Position numbers and translations under genes: made by a program. A stretch of 61,446 nt of DNA, from assembly GCA_902520335.1 (NCBI GenBank), contig CABYNS010000004.1, forward strand, positions 1 to 61,446, read 5' to 3'. The notes beneath the pieces are model-generated. The model saw only the letters and a program-made list of their open reading frames with translations. It had not been told where the DNA came from and searched no databases. Source of the DNA: an uncultured Pelagibacteraceae bacterium. GTDB taxonomy: Bacteria; Pseudomonadota; Alphaproteobacteria; Pelagibacterales; Pelagibacteraceae. Within the stretch, counting starts at the first letter, position 1, and each line of letters opens with the position of its first letter. This document shows, piece by piece, positions 50,195 through 59,849 of this stretch.

Positions 50195-51400
50195 ATGTTT
50201 AAAAGTTTAAGTTTAAAAGTAATTATATTTGGATTCATATTTACATTTTTTTCTAGTTTTGGACAGAGTTTTTTTCTTGGTCTTTTTAATTCAAGTTTAC
50301 GAGATGCATTATCTATCACCCAGGGACAATTTGGAACAATCTATGCATCCGCAACTTTGCTAAGCAGTTTTTTGTTAATTTGGGTTGGAAAAAAAATAGA
50401 TGACATCAATATATTTAAATTTGCATTTTTTGTTACAATACTTTTATCTTTTTCATGTTTTTTCTTCTCAAAAATTTCATCAATAACTTTTTTATTTATT
50501 GCAATTTTTTTAATGAGATTTTCAGGTCAGGGTATGATGTCTCATACTGCAACAACGACAATTTCAAGATATTTTACAAAATCTAGAGGAAAAGCTTTAA
50601 GCACAAGCTGGTTTGGTCTCTCTACTGCTGAATTTATATTACCTGTTTTAATTGTATATTTACTTACTGTTACTTCTTGGCAAAATTTATGGATATATAT
50701 TTCAATATTAGTTTTAATATTTCTTCCAATTACTTCTTTTATCTTGGTAAGGAATTTAAACTTTGAGTCTAGAGAAGAAATAAATCAAAATAAGTCTAAT
50801 GAAAATATAAAACAGTGGAAAAGAATTGAAGTGCTTAAAGATTATAGATTTTATATTGTTTGTTTGAATATGTTAGCGATGCCATGGATTGCAACAGGTG
50901 TATTTGTTTACCAATCTTTTATTACTGAATCTAAAGGGTGGGGCACTTATGTAATTGCCCAGTCTTTTATGGTTTATTCAGTTTTATCAGTAATAACTTT
51001 GCTAGTTGCAGGTTACTTGATTGATAAATTCACTAGCAGAAAGTTGCTTATTTTTATGAATATACCGTTGTTAATCTCAACAATAGTTTTAATGTATTTT
51101 GATATTTCATTTTCAGCTTTCTTATTTTTAGGTTTAATTGGTATATCAAATGGACTTGCAAACGTATTAGGCTCTTCAACATGGGCAGAAATTTATGGTG
51201 TAAGGCACATCGGATCTATAAAAGCCTTAACTACAGCATTAATGGTTTTTTCAACCGCTTTTGGTACTGCACTATTTGGTCTTTTAATTGATACAGGATT
51301 TTCAATAGAACAGGTTGCTCAAGTATCATTTATCTATATTGCTATAGCTGCCGTCCTGTTATTTTTTGTCAGAAATAAGCTAAATCCAAAGTATTTATAA
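50195..51400 (+). CDS. Major facilitator superfamily transporter
   Basis: This 401-aa protein has ~12 membrane helices. The first helices contain FGQSFFLGLFNSSLRDALSI and the motif-A-like WVGKKIDD loop after helix 2, with a matching GYLIDKFTSRK in the second half. The substrate is not predictable. It reads towards rpoZ, 43 nt downstream, but rpoZ has its own promoter-like TATAGAT. Confidence 0.85.
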   Translation: MFKSLSLKVIIFGFIFTFFSSFGQSFFLGLFNSSLRDALSITQGQFGTIYASATLLSSFLLIWVGKKIDDINIFKFAFFVTILLSFSCFFFSKISSITFLFIAIFLMRFSGQGMMSHTATTTISRYFTKSRGKALSTSWFGLSTAEFILPVLIVYLLTVTSWQNLWIYISILVLIFLPITSFILVRNLNFESREEINQNKSNENIKQWKRIEVLKDYRFYIVCLNMLAMPWIATGVFVYQSFITESKGWGTYVIAQSFMVYSVLSVITLLVAGYLIDKFTSRKLLIFMNIPLLISTIVLMYFDISFSAFLFLGLIGISNGLANVLGSSTWAEIYGVRHIGSIKALTTALMVFSTAFGTALFGLLIDTGFSIEQVAQVSFIYIAIAAVLLFFVRNKLNPKYL

Positions 51401-51443
51401 AATTCTCCTTGATTTTTTAAAGTTCACTGTATAGATACTCCAC

Positions 51444-51977
51444 ATGGCTAGAGTAACAGTAGAAGATTGCATCGATAAAGTAGAAAGTCCTTATGAATTA
51501 GTGTTAGTTGCTAAAGAAAGAGCAACTCAACTTAACACTGGAATAGAACCAACTTTAGATAGAGATAACGATAAAAATACAGTTATAGCTCTAAGAGAAA
51601 TAGCAGAAGAAAATATTAAAGTTAATGAACTTACTGAAAGTGCAGTTTATAAATTAAGAAAACATGTAGAGCAAGTTGATGATGGTGCTGAAGATGATGA
51701 AGATGTAGGTGATGATTTTGAAAGTCTATATAAAGGTGAAATTTCAAAAAGTGGTACACCTATTTTACCATCTAAGAGAGCAAGAAAAACTCCAGAGAAA
51801 ATTCAAGTTTCTAATGAAGATTTAGCAGAACTATCTCAAACTGCTAAACCAGATATTGATACAGCTGCAACTGATGAGACAGGTGATGAGCAAGGTGATG
51901 TTTCGTTAGATGAGGTGACTGAAACAGAAAATCAAGCTACTGAGCATGACACTTCAAATGAAGTTGAGAACAATTAA
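51444..51977 (+). CDS. rpoZ: RNA polymerase omega subunit with long acidic C-terminal tail
   Basis: The first ~75 residues of this 177-aa protein are a standard omega subunit ([38 protein letters not shown]), which binds the beta' C-terminus and aids RNA polymerase assembly. The remaining ~100 residues are low-complexity and very acidic ([15 protein letters not shown] and an Asp/Glu/Thr-rich end) with one short basic patch ([10 protein letters not shown]). Other omega subunits are about 70-130 residues. The stop overlaps the convergent CoA-transferase gene by 4 nt. Confidence 0.92.
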   Translation: MARVTVEDCIDKVESPYELVLVAKERATQLNTGIEPTLDRDNDKNTVIALREIAEENIKVNELTESAVYKLRKHVEQVDDGAEDDEDVGDDFESLYKGEISKSGTPILPSKRARKTPEKIQVSNEDLAELSQTAKPDIDTAATDETGDEQGDVSLDEVTETENQATEHDTSNEVENN

Positions 51978-53116
51978 GTAAATTCTTTTAAAATTTTTTT
52001 CCTATGTTCGTCTAAATCAGGGATATCACCTCTAGTTTTTTCATCTTTATAAGTAGACATTTTAATTGGATTACCTGCTAATTTAAAATCTCCAATCTCT
52101 TTATGAAATGCTTTAACAATCATGTTTCTTGCATCTACTTGAGGATTTTCTACTGCTTCTTTAATATTGAATATTGGACCACATGGAATCTTTTCTTTTT
52201 CCATATCTTTAATCCATTCATTGGTGGATCTAGAAACTAATTTTTTTTCAAGTATATTTTTAAGTTCATCCATGTTCTTAGCTCTAGATGAATTGTCAGA
52301 AAATTTGGGATCTTTACTCATCTCAGGCATTGCTAAAAGTTCACAAAGTTTTTCAAATAATCTATCGTTTCCAGCAGCAATGATAATGTAACTATCTTTT
52401 GTTTTGAAAGCTTCAAAAGGTGCAATGGATGGATGACGTGAACCCATTGGTTTTGGTATCTCATTTTTTGCTAAGTAACGAGCTATAGCGTTTTCTAAAA
52501 TTGCTATTTGACAATCTAGCATTGAAACATCTATGTACATTCCTTTACCTGTTTTTTGTCTATCATAAAGTGCAGCGTTAATTCCAATTGCTGTAAATAA
52601 TCCAGCAGTGATGTCACCAATTGATGTCCCAACTCTAGTTGGTTCAGAATTAGGCTGACCAGTTACGCTCATTAATCCACCCATGCCCTGCACAACCATA
52701 TCGTAAGCAGGCAATTCTTTTAAAGGACCGGTTTGACCAAATCCAGAAGCAGATGCGTAAATTAATTTAGGATATTTTTTATTTACATCTTTCCAACCGT
52801 AACCCCATTTTTCTAAAGTACCTGGTTTAAAATTTTCAACTAAAATATCTGCTTTAGATAAAATTTTATCAAAAATTTTTTTATCGTCACTGTTCTTTAA
52901 ATTCAGCGCAATACTCTCTTTACCTCTATTCAATGACATAAAATAGGCTGAGTAATCTTTAATAAATGGTCCAAATTTTCTAGAGTCATCTCCAATTTCT
53001 GGGGCTTCAACTTTAATTACTCTTGCACCAAGATCTGATAATATCATTGTGCAGTAAGGACCTACCAATACCCTTGTTAGATCAACAACTAGAAGGTTTT
53101 TTAAAGGTCCATCCAT
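51974..53116 (-). CDS. CaiB/BaiF family (class III) CoA-transferase
   Basis: This is 380 aa from the ATG at 53116 ([20 protein letters not shown], the usual family start). A GTG at 53170 would add 18 unusual residues. Other features are [22 protein letters not shown], the catalytic aspartate region [10 protein letters not shown] and [13 protein letters not shown]. It moves CoA between carboxylic acids via an aspartyl-CoA intermediate. The specific acids are unknown. It is divergent from the TRAP transporter, which could import a carboxylate substrate for it. Confidence 0.85.
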   Translation of the reverse strand: MDGPLKNLLVVDLTRVLVGPYCTMILSDLGARVIKVEAPEIGDDSRKFGPFIKDYSAYFMSLNRGKESIALNLKNSDDKKIFDKILSKADILVENFKPGTLEKWGYGWKDVNKKYPKLIYASASGFGQTGPLKELPAYDMVVQGMGGLMSVTGQPNSEPTRVGTSIGDITAGLFTAIGINAALYDRQKTGKGMYIDVSMLDCQIAILENAIARYLAKNEIPKPMGSRHPSIAPFEAFKTKDSYIIIAAGNDRLFEKLCELLAMPEMSKDPKFSDNSSRAKNMDELKNILEKKLVSRSTNEWIKDMEKEKIPCGPIFNIKEAVENPQVDARNMIVKAFHKEIGDFKLAGNPIKMSTYKDEKTRGDIPDLDEHRKKILKEFT

Positions 53117-53211
53117 ATAATTACGTATATCATGAGTTTTTGTCGACTTGACTCTTATTAATAAGTTCACTTTAATTCAATTATTAAAAATAACAATAGA
53201 GGGAAAAAATA

Positions 53212-54222
53212 ATGTTTAAAAAAATATCTTTATATTTAACTTCATTAGTTTTTGTTTTTACTACTATTGGTTCTGCTTATGCGGTTACGCTGAAAGCTAG
53301 TCACCAATGGCCTGGTACACCAAGAGCTGATGGATCTTATGATCCACGTCATGAAATGGTTCAAATCATTGCTGACGAGGTTAAAAAAGCAAATGTTGGA
53401 GTAGATATTAGAATTTACCCAGCTAAATCATTATACAAACCAAAAGAACAGTGGAAACCAATGACTACTGGTCAATTAGATATTTCTGCTTTTCCATTAG
53501 CATATGCTTCTAAATTCCATCCAGAATTTGATGCAACTTTAATGCCTGGAACAGTGAAAAATCATGACCACGCATTAAGATTTAATAAAGGTCCAATGAT
53601 GACTGAAATTAAAAAGATTATTAATGATGCAGGTGTTGTAGTTTTATCTGATGCTTGGTTAGGTGGTGGTTTTGCTTCAAAAACAAAATGTATCAAAAAT
53701 CCTAGCGATGCTAAAGGTCAAGTTATGAGAGCTGCAGGAAAAGCATTTAACCAAATGTTAGAGGCAGCAGGAGCTGGTATACAAAGTATGCCTTCATCTG
53801 AAATTTACACAGGTTTACAAACTGGTGTATTAACAGGTGCTAACACAAGTTCAGGAAGTTTTGTAAGTTACAAAATTTATGAACAAGTTTCATGTGCAAC
53901 TCCTCCAGGAAAATTTGGTCTATGGTTTATGTATGAGCCAATTTTGATGTCGAAAAAGTCTTTTGATGCTCTAAATTCTAAGCAACAAAAAGCTTTAATG
54001 AAGGCAGGAAAAGTTGCTGAGAAATACATGACAGCTCAAGTAGAAAACTTAGATAAAAAGTTTGAAGATGCTTATAAAGCTGCAGGTGTAAAATTAGTAT
54101 ACATGGATGCAAAAGACCATGCTGCATGGGTAGAGATTGCAAAAAAATCTTCTCATAAAGCATTTGCTGATAAAGTTCCAGGTGGCGATAAGCTGATGGA
54201 AATGGCTTTAGCAGTTAAATAA
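53212..54222 (+). CDS. dctP: TRAP transporter solute-binding protein (DctP family)
   Basis: This 336-aa periplasmic binding protein follows a good ribosome site (AGAGGG). The signal peptide ends near SAYAVTLKASHQWPG. The carboxylate-binding arginine is expected in GQVMRAAGKAF, followed by GLQTGVLTGANTSSGSF as in DctP proteins. It captures an organic acid for the DctQ-DctM membrane unit encoded downstream. A terminator-like hairpin follows the stop directly, so this gene should be expressed above dctQM. Confidence 0.9.
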   Translation: MFKKISLYLTSLVFVFTTIGSAYAVTLKASHQWPGTPRADGSYDPRHEMVQIIADEVKKANVGVDIRIYPAKSLYKPKEQWKPMTTGQLDISAFPLAYASKFHPEFDATLMPGTVKNHDHALRFNKGPMMTEIKKIINDAGVVVLSDAWLGGGFASKTKCIKNPSDAKGQVMRAAGKAFNQMLEAAGAGIQSMPSSEIYTGLQTGVLTGANTSSGSFVSYKIYEQVSCATPPGKFGLWFMYEPILMSKKSFDALNSKQQKALMKAGKVAEKYMTAQVENLDKKFEDAYKAAGVKLVYMDAKDHAAWVEIAKKSSHKAFADKVPGGDKLMEMALAVK

Positions 54223-54236
54223 AATAATATATAAAG

Positions 54237-54273
54237 AACCCCTATTTATTCTTATTAAATAGGGGTTTTTTTT
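54237..54273 (+). terminator. Intrinsic terminator whose stem carries the dctQ ribosome-binding site
   Basis: AACCCCTATTTA (54237-54248) pairs with TAAATAGGGGTT (54256-54267) as a 12-bp stem with a 7-nt loop, followed by T8 and the dctQ ATG at 54274. The only Shine-Dalgarno-like sequence, AGGGG, is inside the 3' arm, 8 nt before the ATG, so the hairpin should both end most transcripts and hide the ribosome site. Confidence 0.88.
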
Positions 54274-54768
54274 ATGAAAAAAAAGTATCTTCAATTTTGC
54301 GATCTAATAGCTAAAGCATGTGGTGCTTTCGCTGTATTAGCATTGCTCTTATCAATCTTGGTAATCGTTGAACTTGTTTTTGAAAGATATTTTTTTCAAA
54401 GAGCAATTACATGGCAAACAGAACTTGTCACAATGTTATTGGTTGCTTCAACTTTTATAGGAAGTGTATATGTTCTAAGTGAAAAAGCTCATGTGAGCAT
54501 GGAATGGATTTACGATTTTTTATCCAAAAAAAATATTGTTAGATTAAAAATTTTTACATCTTCTATTAGTTTATTATTTTTCCTAATTTTATTTTATTTT
54601 GGATTCTTAATGGTCGAGGAAGCATTTACCAAAAATTATTCAACAGGAACTGTGTGGGATCCACCACTATGGATACCATATTCATCAATGATGTTAGGAG
54701 CTTTATTAATGATATTACAGTATATCGCAGAAATTATAAAATTAACTGATGAAGAGGATTTTAAATAA
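54274..54768 (+). CDS. dctQ: TRAP transporter small membrane subunit
   Basis: This 164-aa protein has four membrane helices. The ITWQTELVTMLLVASTFIGS segment and the HVSMEWIY part match DctQ proteins. It pairs with DctM and the binding protein to import carboxylates with sodium. Its start codon lies immediately after the T-run of a terminator hairpin. It is followed directly by dctM with no gap. Confidence 0.9.
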   Translation: MKKKYLQFCDLIAKACGAFAVLALLLSILVIVELVFERYFFQRAITWQTELVTMLLVASTFIGSVYVLSEKAHVSMEWIYDFLSKKNIVRLKIFTSSISLLFFLILFYFGFLMVEEAFTKNYSTGTVWDPPLWIPYSSMMLGALLMILQYIAEIIKLTDEEDFK

Positions 54769-56100
54769 ATGGATCCATTAATTATAGCATTAATTGTAGC
54801 GGTTTTTACTTTATTGGTACTTTTTTCTGGAATTCCGATTGCATTTGGTTTGAGTTTTGTTTCGATAGCTCTTTTAGTAACATTTGAAGGTTTTCAAATG
54901 CTTGATGTTTTTGCTGAAACATTTTTTGCAGGATTAAATTCTTTCGTTTTACTTTCGATACCAATGTTTATTTTAATGGGAATGGCTGTTGCTAATTCTC
55001 CTGCTGGAAAAGATTTATATACAGGATTAGATAGATGGCTTTGGAGAGTACCAGGTGGATTGGTAATTTCAAATATTGGCGCTTGTTCAATTTTTGCAGC
55101 TTTAAGCGGATCTAGTCCTGCAACTTGTGCTGCGATCGGGACAATGGGAATACCAGAGATGAGAAAAAGAGGTTATTCCGATCAAATCGCAACAGGAACC
55201 ATTGCTGCTGGAGGAACTTTAGGAGTTTTAATTCCTCCTAGTATTGTTTTAATTGTTTATGGAATTGCAACTGGTACATCAATTGGAAGATTGTTTTTAT
55301 GTGGTCTTATACCAGGCTTTATGTTGGCAGGTATGTTTGCGATATGGGCTTTAATACACAGTTATTTTATTGATAAAGATGCTGCAAAAGCTTTGAGAAA
55401 TAGAGTAAGACCAACTTTAAAAGAAAAACTTGAAGTATTACCAAGAATTTTTCCTTTCTTGGCTATTATAGTAGGAGTTCTATATGTACTTTATGGAGGA
55501 GTTGCAACACCATCTGAGGCATCTGGAGTAGGGGCATTTTTAGTTTTTGTTTTGATTGCTGTTGTTTATAAAATTTATCAGCCAAAGAAGATTTGGAACA
55601 TTGTTAAAGTTTCAATGAAAGAAAGCGTAATGATAATGTTTATTATTGCTGCTTCATATCTTTTTGCATTCACTCTATCTCAATTGTATGTAACTCAGTC
55701 ATTAGCACAGAGTATGGTCGAATTAAGCTCAAACAAATGGGTTGTGTTCATTCTAATAAACATATTTCTTTTGATAGCTGGTTTCTTTTTGCCTCCAGTT
55801 GCAGTTATTGTAATGACCTCAGCAATATTATTGCCAGTGATTACGACTTTAGGTTTCGACCCATATTGGTTTGCAATAGTTTTTACAATCAATATGGAGA
55901 TTGGCTTAATTACACCACCAGTTGGATTAAATCTTTATATTATAAAAGGAATTACCCCGGACGTTAGTTTGTCAGAAATTTTAAAAGGATCTATACCGTT
56001 TATGATAATTATGGCTTTAGCTATAGTAATTTTATGTATTTTTCCTGAGATTGTTACATGGTTACCTGATAAAATAATGGGTAAAGACCTTGGATTCTAA
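54769..56100 (+). CDS. dctM: TRAP transporter large membrane subunit
   Basis: This 443-aa protein with about 12 helices carries SIPMFILMGMAVANSPAGKD, ALSGSSPATCAAIGTMGIPE and AGGTLGVLIPPSIVLIVYG, the hallmark DctM motifs of the sodium- and substrate-binding hairpins. It forms the transport core with DctQ. The 3' end overlaps dusA by 11 nt. Confidence 0.94.
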   Translation: MDPLIIALIVAVFTLLVLFSGIPIAFGLSFVSIALLVTFEGFQMLDVFAETFFAGLNSFVLLSIPMFILMGMAVANSPAGKDLYTGLDRWLWRVPGGLVISNIGACSIFAALSGSSPATCAAIGTMGIPEMRKRGYSDQIATGTIAAGGTLGVLIPPSIVLIVYGIATGTSIGRLFLCGLIPGFMLAGMFAIWALIHSYFIDKDAAKALRNRVRPTLKEKLEVLPRIFPFLAIIVGVLYVLYGGVATPSEASGVGAFLVFVLIAVVYKIYQPKKIWNIVKVSMKESVMIMFIIAASYLFAFTLSQLYVTQSLAQSMVELSSNKWVVFILINIFLLIAGFFLPPVAVIVMTSAILLPVITTLGFDPYWFAIVFTINMEIGLITPPVGLNLYIIKGITPDVSLSEILKGSIPFMIIMALAIVILCIFPEIVTWLPDKIMGKDLGF

Positions 56101-57094
56101 AAAAAAAATAAACAGAAAAATATCAGTTGCCCCAATGATGGATTGTACTGATAGGCATGATCGTTTCTTTTTAAGACTGATGAGCAAAAATGTAATGCTC
56201 TATACTGAGATGGTTGCAACAAAATCCGCAATTCATGGTGATAGAAAAAAAATTTTATCTTTTAGTCCTGAAGAAAAACCATTGGCTTTACAAGTAGGTG
56301 GATCTAATAAAGAAGAGTTAGCAGAAGTAGCAAAAATTGCAGAGGATATGGGTTACGATGAAATTAATATTAATCTTGGTTGTCCTAGCAAAAAAGTTCA
56401 AAAAAATAAGTTTGGCGCATGTTTAATTAAAGAACCTGACTTGGTCGCTGAATGCATTAATTCAATGGTAAATGCTTGTCAAATTCCTATAACAGCTAAA
56501 ACAAGAATTGGTTTTGATGATACAGAAGAGTTTGATTATTTAAACAATTTTATTCATAAGATGAGAGATGCTGGTTCAAAAACATTTATTTTGCATGCAA
56601 GGAAAGCAATCTTGACAGGTTTATCCCCAAAACAAAATTTAAATATTCCAAAACTAAATTATAAAATGGTTTATGATATTAAAAAAGAAAATCCTAACTT
56701 AGAAATAATTATAAATGGTGGAATCACAAAAGTTGATGAAATTAATAACCATTTGAAGTTTTGCGATGGTGTAATGATAGGAAGATCAATATATCAAAAT
56801 CCATATTTTTTAATTGAAATTGAAAAAGAAATATTTGAGACAAAGAATAGTCCTACAAGGGAACAAGTTGTAGAAAAACTTTTAGAGTATGCTGATAGAG
56901 AAGTAAAATCAGGAACAAAAATTAATCATATCATGAGACATACAGTGGGTCTATATCATGGACAAGTTGGCTCTAAAGAATGGAAAAGATATTTAAGTGA
57001 TAACATGATGGCAAGAGACTCTGATTTTCAAAAAGCAAAACATATTATGACTATTGTTCAGAATAATGAGAAAGCGATTCAGGCGAATTCGTAA
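56090..57094 (+). CDS. dusA: tRNA-dihydrouridine(20/20a) synthase
   Basis: This 334-aa FMN-dependent enzyme reduces uridine 20/20a in the tRNA D-loop. ISVAPMMDCTDRHDRFFLR at the start, ALQVGGSNKEELAEVAKI, INLGCPSKKVQ and the catalytic cysteine in FGACLIKEP, then MRHTVGLYHGQVGSKEWKR, are specific to DusA. The start is TTG, overlapping dctM by 11 nt. The family's usual N-terminal residues fit this start and there is no better one inside. Confidence 0.92.
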   Translation: MDSKKKINRKISVAPMMDCTDRHDRFFLRLMSKNVMLYTEMVATKSAIHGDRKKILSFSPEEKPLALQVGGSNKEELAEVAKIAEDMGYDEININLGCPSKKVQKNKFGACLIKEPDLVAECINSMVNACQIPITAKTRIGFDDTEEFDYLNNFIHKMRDAGSKTFILHARKAILTGLSPKQNLNIPKLNYKMVYDIKKENPNLEIIINGGITKVDEINNHLKFCDGVMIGRSIYQNPYFLIEIEKEIFETKNSPTREQVVEKLLEYADREVKSGTKINHIMRHTVGLYHGQVGSKEWKRYLSDNMMARDSDFQKAKHIMTIVQNNEKAIQANS

Positions 57095-57930
57095 TGGAAA
57101 CTTTAGACATTAATGAAATTATAAATCTATTGCTAGTTTTATCTATAGCAGCTTCAGTTGCTGGTTTTATGGCAGGTTTATTAGGTGTTGGTGGTGGAAT
57201 TATAATAGTACCAGCGCTTTATTATGCATTTACTGTCTTAGATTTTGATATTGCAACAAGAATGCATCTTTCAGTTGGCACTTCATTAGCAATCATAATT
57301 CCAACTTCCATCATATCAACAAAAACTCACATGGAGTATGATGCGGTTGATTTTAAGTTAATAAAATCATTTGGTATATTTATTTTATTTGGTGTAATTG
57401 GTGGAACATTTTTAGCAGTAAACTTAAAAACCCCAGCTTTCGTTTTATTCTTTTCTATTATGGCTTTTATTGTTGGTTTATTTTTTATTTTTTTTAGGGA
57501 ACAGATTTTAAAAAATCCAAAAATGATCTCTGACTCAGCTAAAAATATTTCTGGAGTTATTATAGGTTTTATATCTGTGTTACTGGGGATTGGTGGTGGT
57601 TCATTAATGGTTCCTTTTATGAGAACTTTTGGATACGATATTAGGAGATCAATAGGAACTGCAGCAGGAGTTGGTTTTTTGATTGCTGTATTTGGCACAA
57701 TTACAATGATTACTGGGGGTAAAATTGTAGATAATATTAATACACCCTACAGTCTTGGATATGTGAATTTACTTGGATTTCTAGTTTTCGTGCCAGTGAC
57801 AATGATAATGGCTAGAGTAGGCGCGAAAGCAGTTTATAAAATAGATAAAAATATATTGAGCAAGATCTTTGGAATATTCTTAATTATTGTATCGATTAGA
57901 TCTTTTTTTGAATACTTATCAATAAATTAA
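57094..57930 (+). CDS. TauE/SafE family sulfite/organosulfonate exporter-like protein
   Basis: This 278-aa protein has about eight membrane helices in two repeats. AGLLGVGGGIIIVPALYY and the second-half copy LLGIGGGSLMVPFMRTFG are the family signature. Members export sulfite, sulfoacetate or other small anions, which would suit a taurine-using organism, but it is 45 kb from the taurine cluster and linked instead to dusA by a one-base overlap. Substrate assignment is therefore open. Confidence 0.88.
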   Translation: METLDINEIINLLLVLSIAASVAGFMAGLLGVGGGIIIVPALYYAFTVLDFDIATRMHLSVGTSLAIIIPTSIISTKTHMEYDAVDFKLIKSFGIFILFGVIGGTFLAVNLKTPAFVLFFSIMAFIVGLFFIFFREQILKNPKMISDSAKNISGVIIGFISVLLGIGGGSLMVPFMRTFGYDIRRSIGTAAGVGFLIAVFGTITMITGGKIVDNINTPYSLGYVNLLGFLVFVPVTMIMARVGAKAVYKIDKNILSKIFGIFLIIVSIRSFFEYLSIN

Positions 57931-57932
57931 TA

Positions 57933-58133
57933 TTAACCAGTTCCCCATTTAACCTTGTTCCAGATTCTTTCATGAAAATAGTAAAAAAAAAGTGGAACTA
58001 TTGATCCAACACCGAGTATTCCTGCACCTGTGAATGTTCCGGTGTATATGTATCCAAAAATTACCCAATAAACAAAAATGATAAATCTCCAAGAAAAAGT
58101 TTTAGCTATTGATCTAATTTTTTTATCTGCCAT
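57933..58133 (-). CDS. DUF2061 small membrane protein
   Basis: This 66-aa protein has one or two hydrophobic helices. The KIRSIAKTFSWRFIIFVYWV start, GTFTGAGILG middle and HERIWNKVKWG end follow the DUF2061 pattern. The function is unknown. The ATG directly abuts the T-run of an upstream terminator hairpin and has no visible ribosome site, so it may be translated from a leaderless or low-level read-through message. Confidence 0.8.
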   Translation of the reverse strand: MADKKIRSIAKTFSWRFIIFVYWVIFGYIYTGTFTGAGILGVGSIVPLFFYYFHERIWNKVKWGTG

Positions 58134-58172
58134 AAAAAAAAAGAGGTGACTTCAGTCTCCCTCCATCACCTC
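58134..58172 (-). terminator. Intrinsic terminator abutting the DUF2061 start codon
   Basis: On the minus strand GAGGTGA (58172-58166) pairs with TCACCTC (58149-58143) around a 16-nt loop, followed by nine T (58142-58134) and then the ATG of the DUF2061 gene. It ends the phosphomannomutase transcript about 65 nt past that gene's stop. Confidence 0.8.
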
Positions 58173-58236
58173 ACATACTAAGAATAAATGATTCTTTACA
58201 GTTTTATGAACACTTTTTAGTTGAATCTTTCACTTA

Positions 58237-59691
58237 TTAAATTTTTTGATCGTACTCACCAATCTTGCCAGTTTTCATTAATGTTTTATCAATGAATTTA
58301 AAAATATTTAATTTTCTTTCATCAGAAGTAGGGCTTTCAGTTACTACAACTAATGAGGGTTTATTAGAGGATGCTCGAATTAAACCCCAAGAACCATCTT
58401 CAAAAGAAAATCTAACTCCATTAACAGTTATAATTTCTTTTATTTCTTGATTATCTATTTTTATTTTTTGGTCTTTTATTTTTTTAAATTCCCTTACCAT
58501 TTCGTCAACTACTTTGTATTTCTCCTCATCCTTACAAAAAGGTGCCATTGTTGGTGACTGGTAGGTGGTTGGAAGTTCTTTAATTATTTCGCTCATTTTT
58601 TTATCTTGATTATTTAATAAGTGACAAACTTGAATTGCTGAATTAATTCCGTCGTCATAACCATAACCTAATGGTTGATTGAAAAAAAAGTGCCCACTTT
58701 TTTCAAATCCAGCTAAAGCTTTTTCATTATGTACTTTTCTTTTGATGTGAGAATGACCTGTTTTCCAATATAAAGTTTCACATTGATTTTTATTTAAAAT
58801 TTTGTCAGTTGAGTAAAGACCAGTAGATTTTACATCGACAATAAACTTTGAATTTTTATGTGAATTAGATAAATTTCTAGCGATCAATAAGCCTATTTTA
58901 TCAGAAAAAATTTCGTTTCCCTCGTTATCAATTACACCCACACGATCACCATCTCCATCAAAACCAAAACCAATATCAGCATTGTTTTCTTTTACTGATT
59001 TAACAATTGCATGGAGCATTTCTAAATCTTCAGGGTTTGGATTATATTTTGGGAAATTCCAATCTAAATTACAGTCTAATTCTACTACTTCACATCCAAT
59101 TCCTCTTAGTATATCTGGAGCAAAAATCCCTGCTGTACCATTACCACAAGCAACAACAGCTTTTATTTTCTTTTTTAACTTATTTTTATTTATTAAATCC
59201 TCTTTATAAACTTTATCAAAATTTTTAATTTGTTTTTCATTACCGTTACCTTTAGTAAAATTTTGGTTTAAGGTAATTTCTTTTAATTCTTTCATTTCCT
59301 CGGGTGCATGAGTTAATCCTTTTTTGATTCCCATTTTTACTCCTGTCCAACCGTTTTCATTATGACTAGCTGTCACCATTGCAACTGCATCAGCATTTAA
59401 ATTAAATTGTGCGAAATAAACCATTGGTGATAGAGATAAACCAACATCTTCAATAAAACATCCAGTTGATAGTAAACCTTTTTTTAAAGCTGATTTTATT
59501 TTTTCGCTGTATGATCTGTAATCATGCCCAACTATTACTCTTGGGTTTTCTTTTTTAGTATGTTCTTTAATTTGGGTACCTAGACCTTTTCCAAGATTCG
59601 TGATTCCTGGCTCATTAATGTCTTTTTCGTAAATCCATCTAGCGTCATATTCTCTAAATCCGAAGGGGTCTATTTTTATTGATTGAGACAT
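58237..59691 (-). CDS. Phosphomannomutase/phosphoglucomutase
   Basis: This 484-aa alpha-D-phosphohexomutase (AlgC/ManB-type) has the phosphoserine loop VTASHNENGWTGVK, the metal-binding FGFDGDGDRVGV and the sugar-binding GFEKSGHFFF, plus a C-terminal phosphate-binding SFEDGSWGLIRASSN. It interconverts sugar-6- and sugar-1-phosphates, feeding GDP-mannose, UDP-glucose and dTDP-glucose supply for the glycan genes of the window. It is divergent from the ribonucleotide reductase gene (158 bp). Confidence 0.9.
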   Translation of the reverse strand: MSQSIKIDPFGFREYDARWIYEKDINEPGITNLGKGLGTQIKEHTKKENPRVIVGHDYRSYSEKIKSALKKGLLSTGCFIEDVGLSLSPMVYFAQFNLNADAVAMVTASHNENGWTGVKMGIKKGLTHAPEEMKELKEITLNQNFTKGNGNEKQIKNFDKVYKEDLINKNKLKKKIKAVVACGNGTAGIFAPDILRGIGCEVVELDCNLDWNFPKYNPNPEDLEMLHAIVKSVKENNADIGFGFDGDGDRVGVIDNEGNEIFSDKIGLLIARNLSNSHKNSKFIVDVKSTGLYSTDKILNKNQCETLYWKTGHSHIKRKVHNEKALAGFEKSGHFFFNQPLGYGYDDGINSAIQVCHLLNNQDKKMSEIIKELPTTYQSPTMAPFCKDEEKYKVVDEMVREFKKIKDQKIKIDNQEIKEIITVNGVRFSFEDGSWGLIRASSNKPSLVVVTESPTSDERKLNIFKFIDKTLMKTGKIGEYDQKI

Positions 59692-59768
59692 GCTGTTAAT
59701 TACTTACATTTTTTTCACTTTTATAGTTGAATTTTTTTTTCACTGTTCTATAAATGTTCTGTTGATTT

Positions 59769-59815
59769 ACATAATATTTAGTATATTAACATCAAGCGCA
59801 CACAACATATAGTTG
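59769..59815 (+). promoter_or_regulatory. Two NrdR-box-like sites upstream of the ribonucleotide reductase gene
   Basis: ACATAATATTTAGTAT (59769-59784) and ACACAACATATAGTTG (59800-59815) each match about 13 of 16 positions of the NrdR consensus acaCwAtATaTwGtgt as I recall it, and start exactly 31 bp apart (three turns), the spacing expected of paired NrdR boxes. They lie 35-81 bp before the start codon. Confidence 0.7.
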
Positions 59816-59849
59816 TTTTCGCTATATTAACAAGATATATTAACAAAAA

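Noticed and set aside
57327..57698. 123-residue minus-strand frame inside the TauE/SafE gene
   Set aside because: It is antisense to conserved membrane-helix motifs and lacks its own start context.
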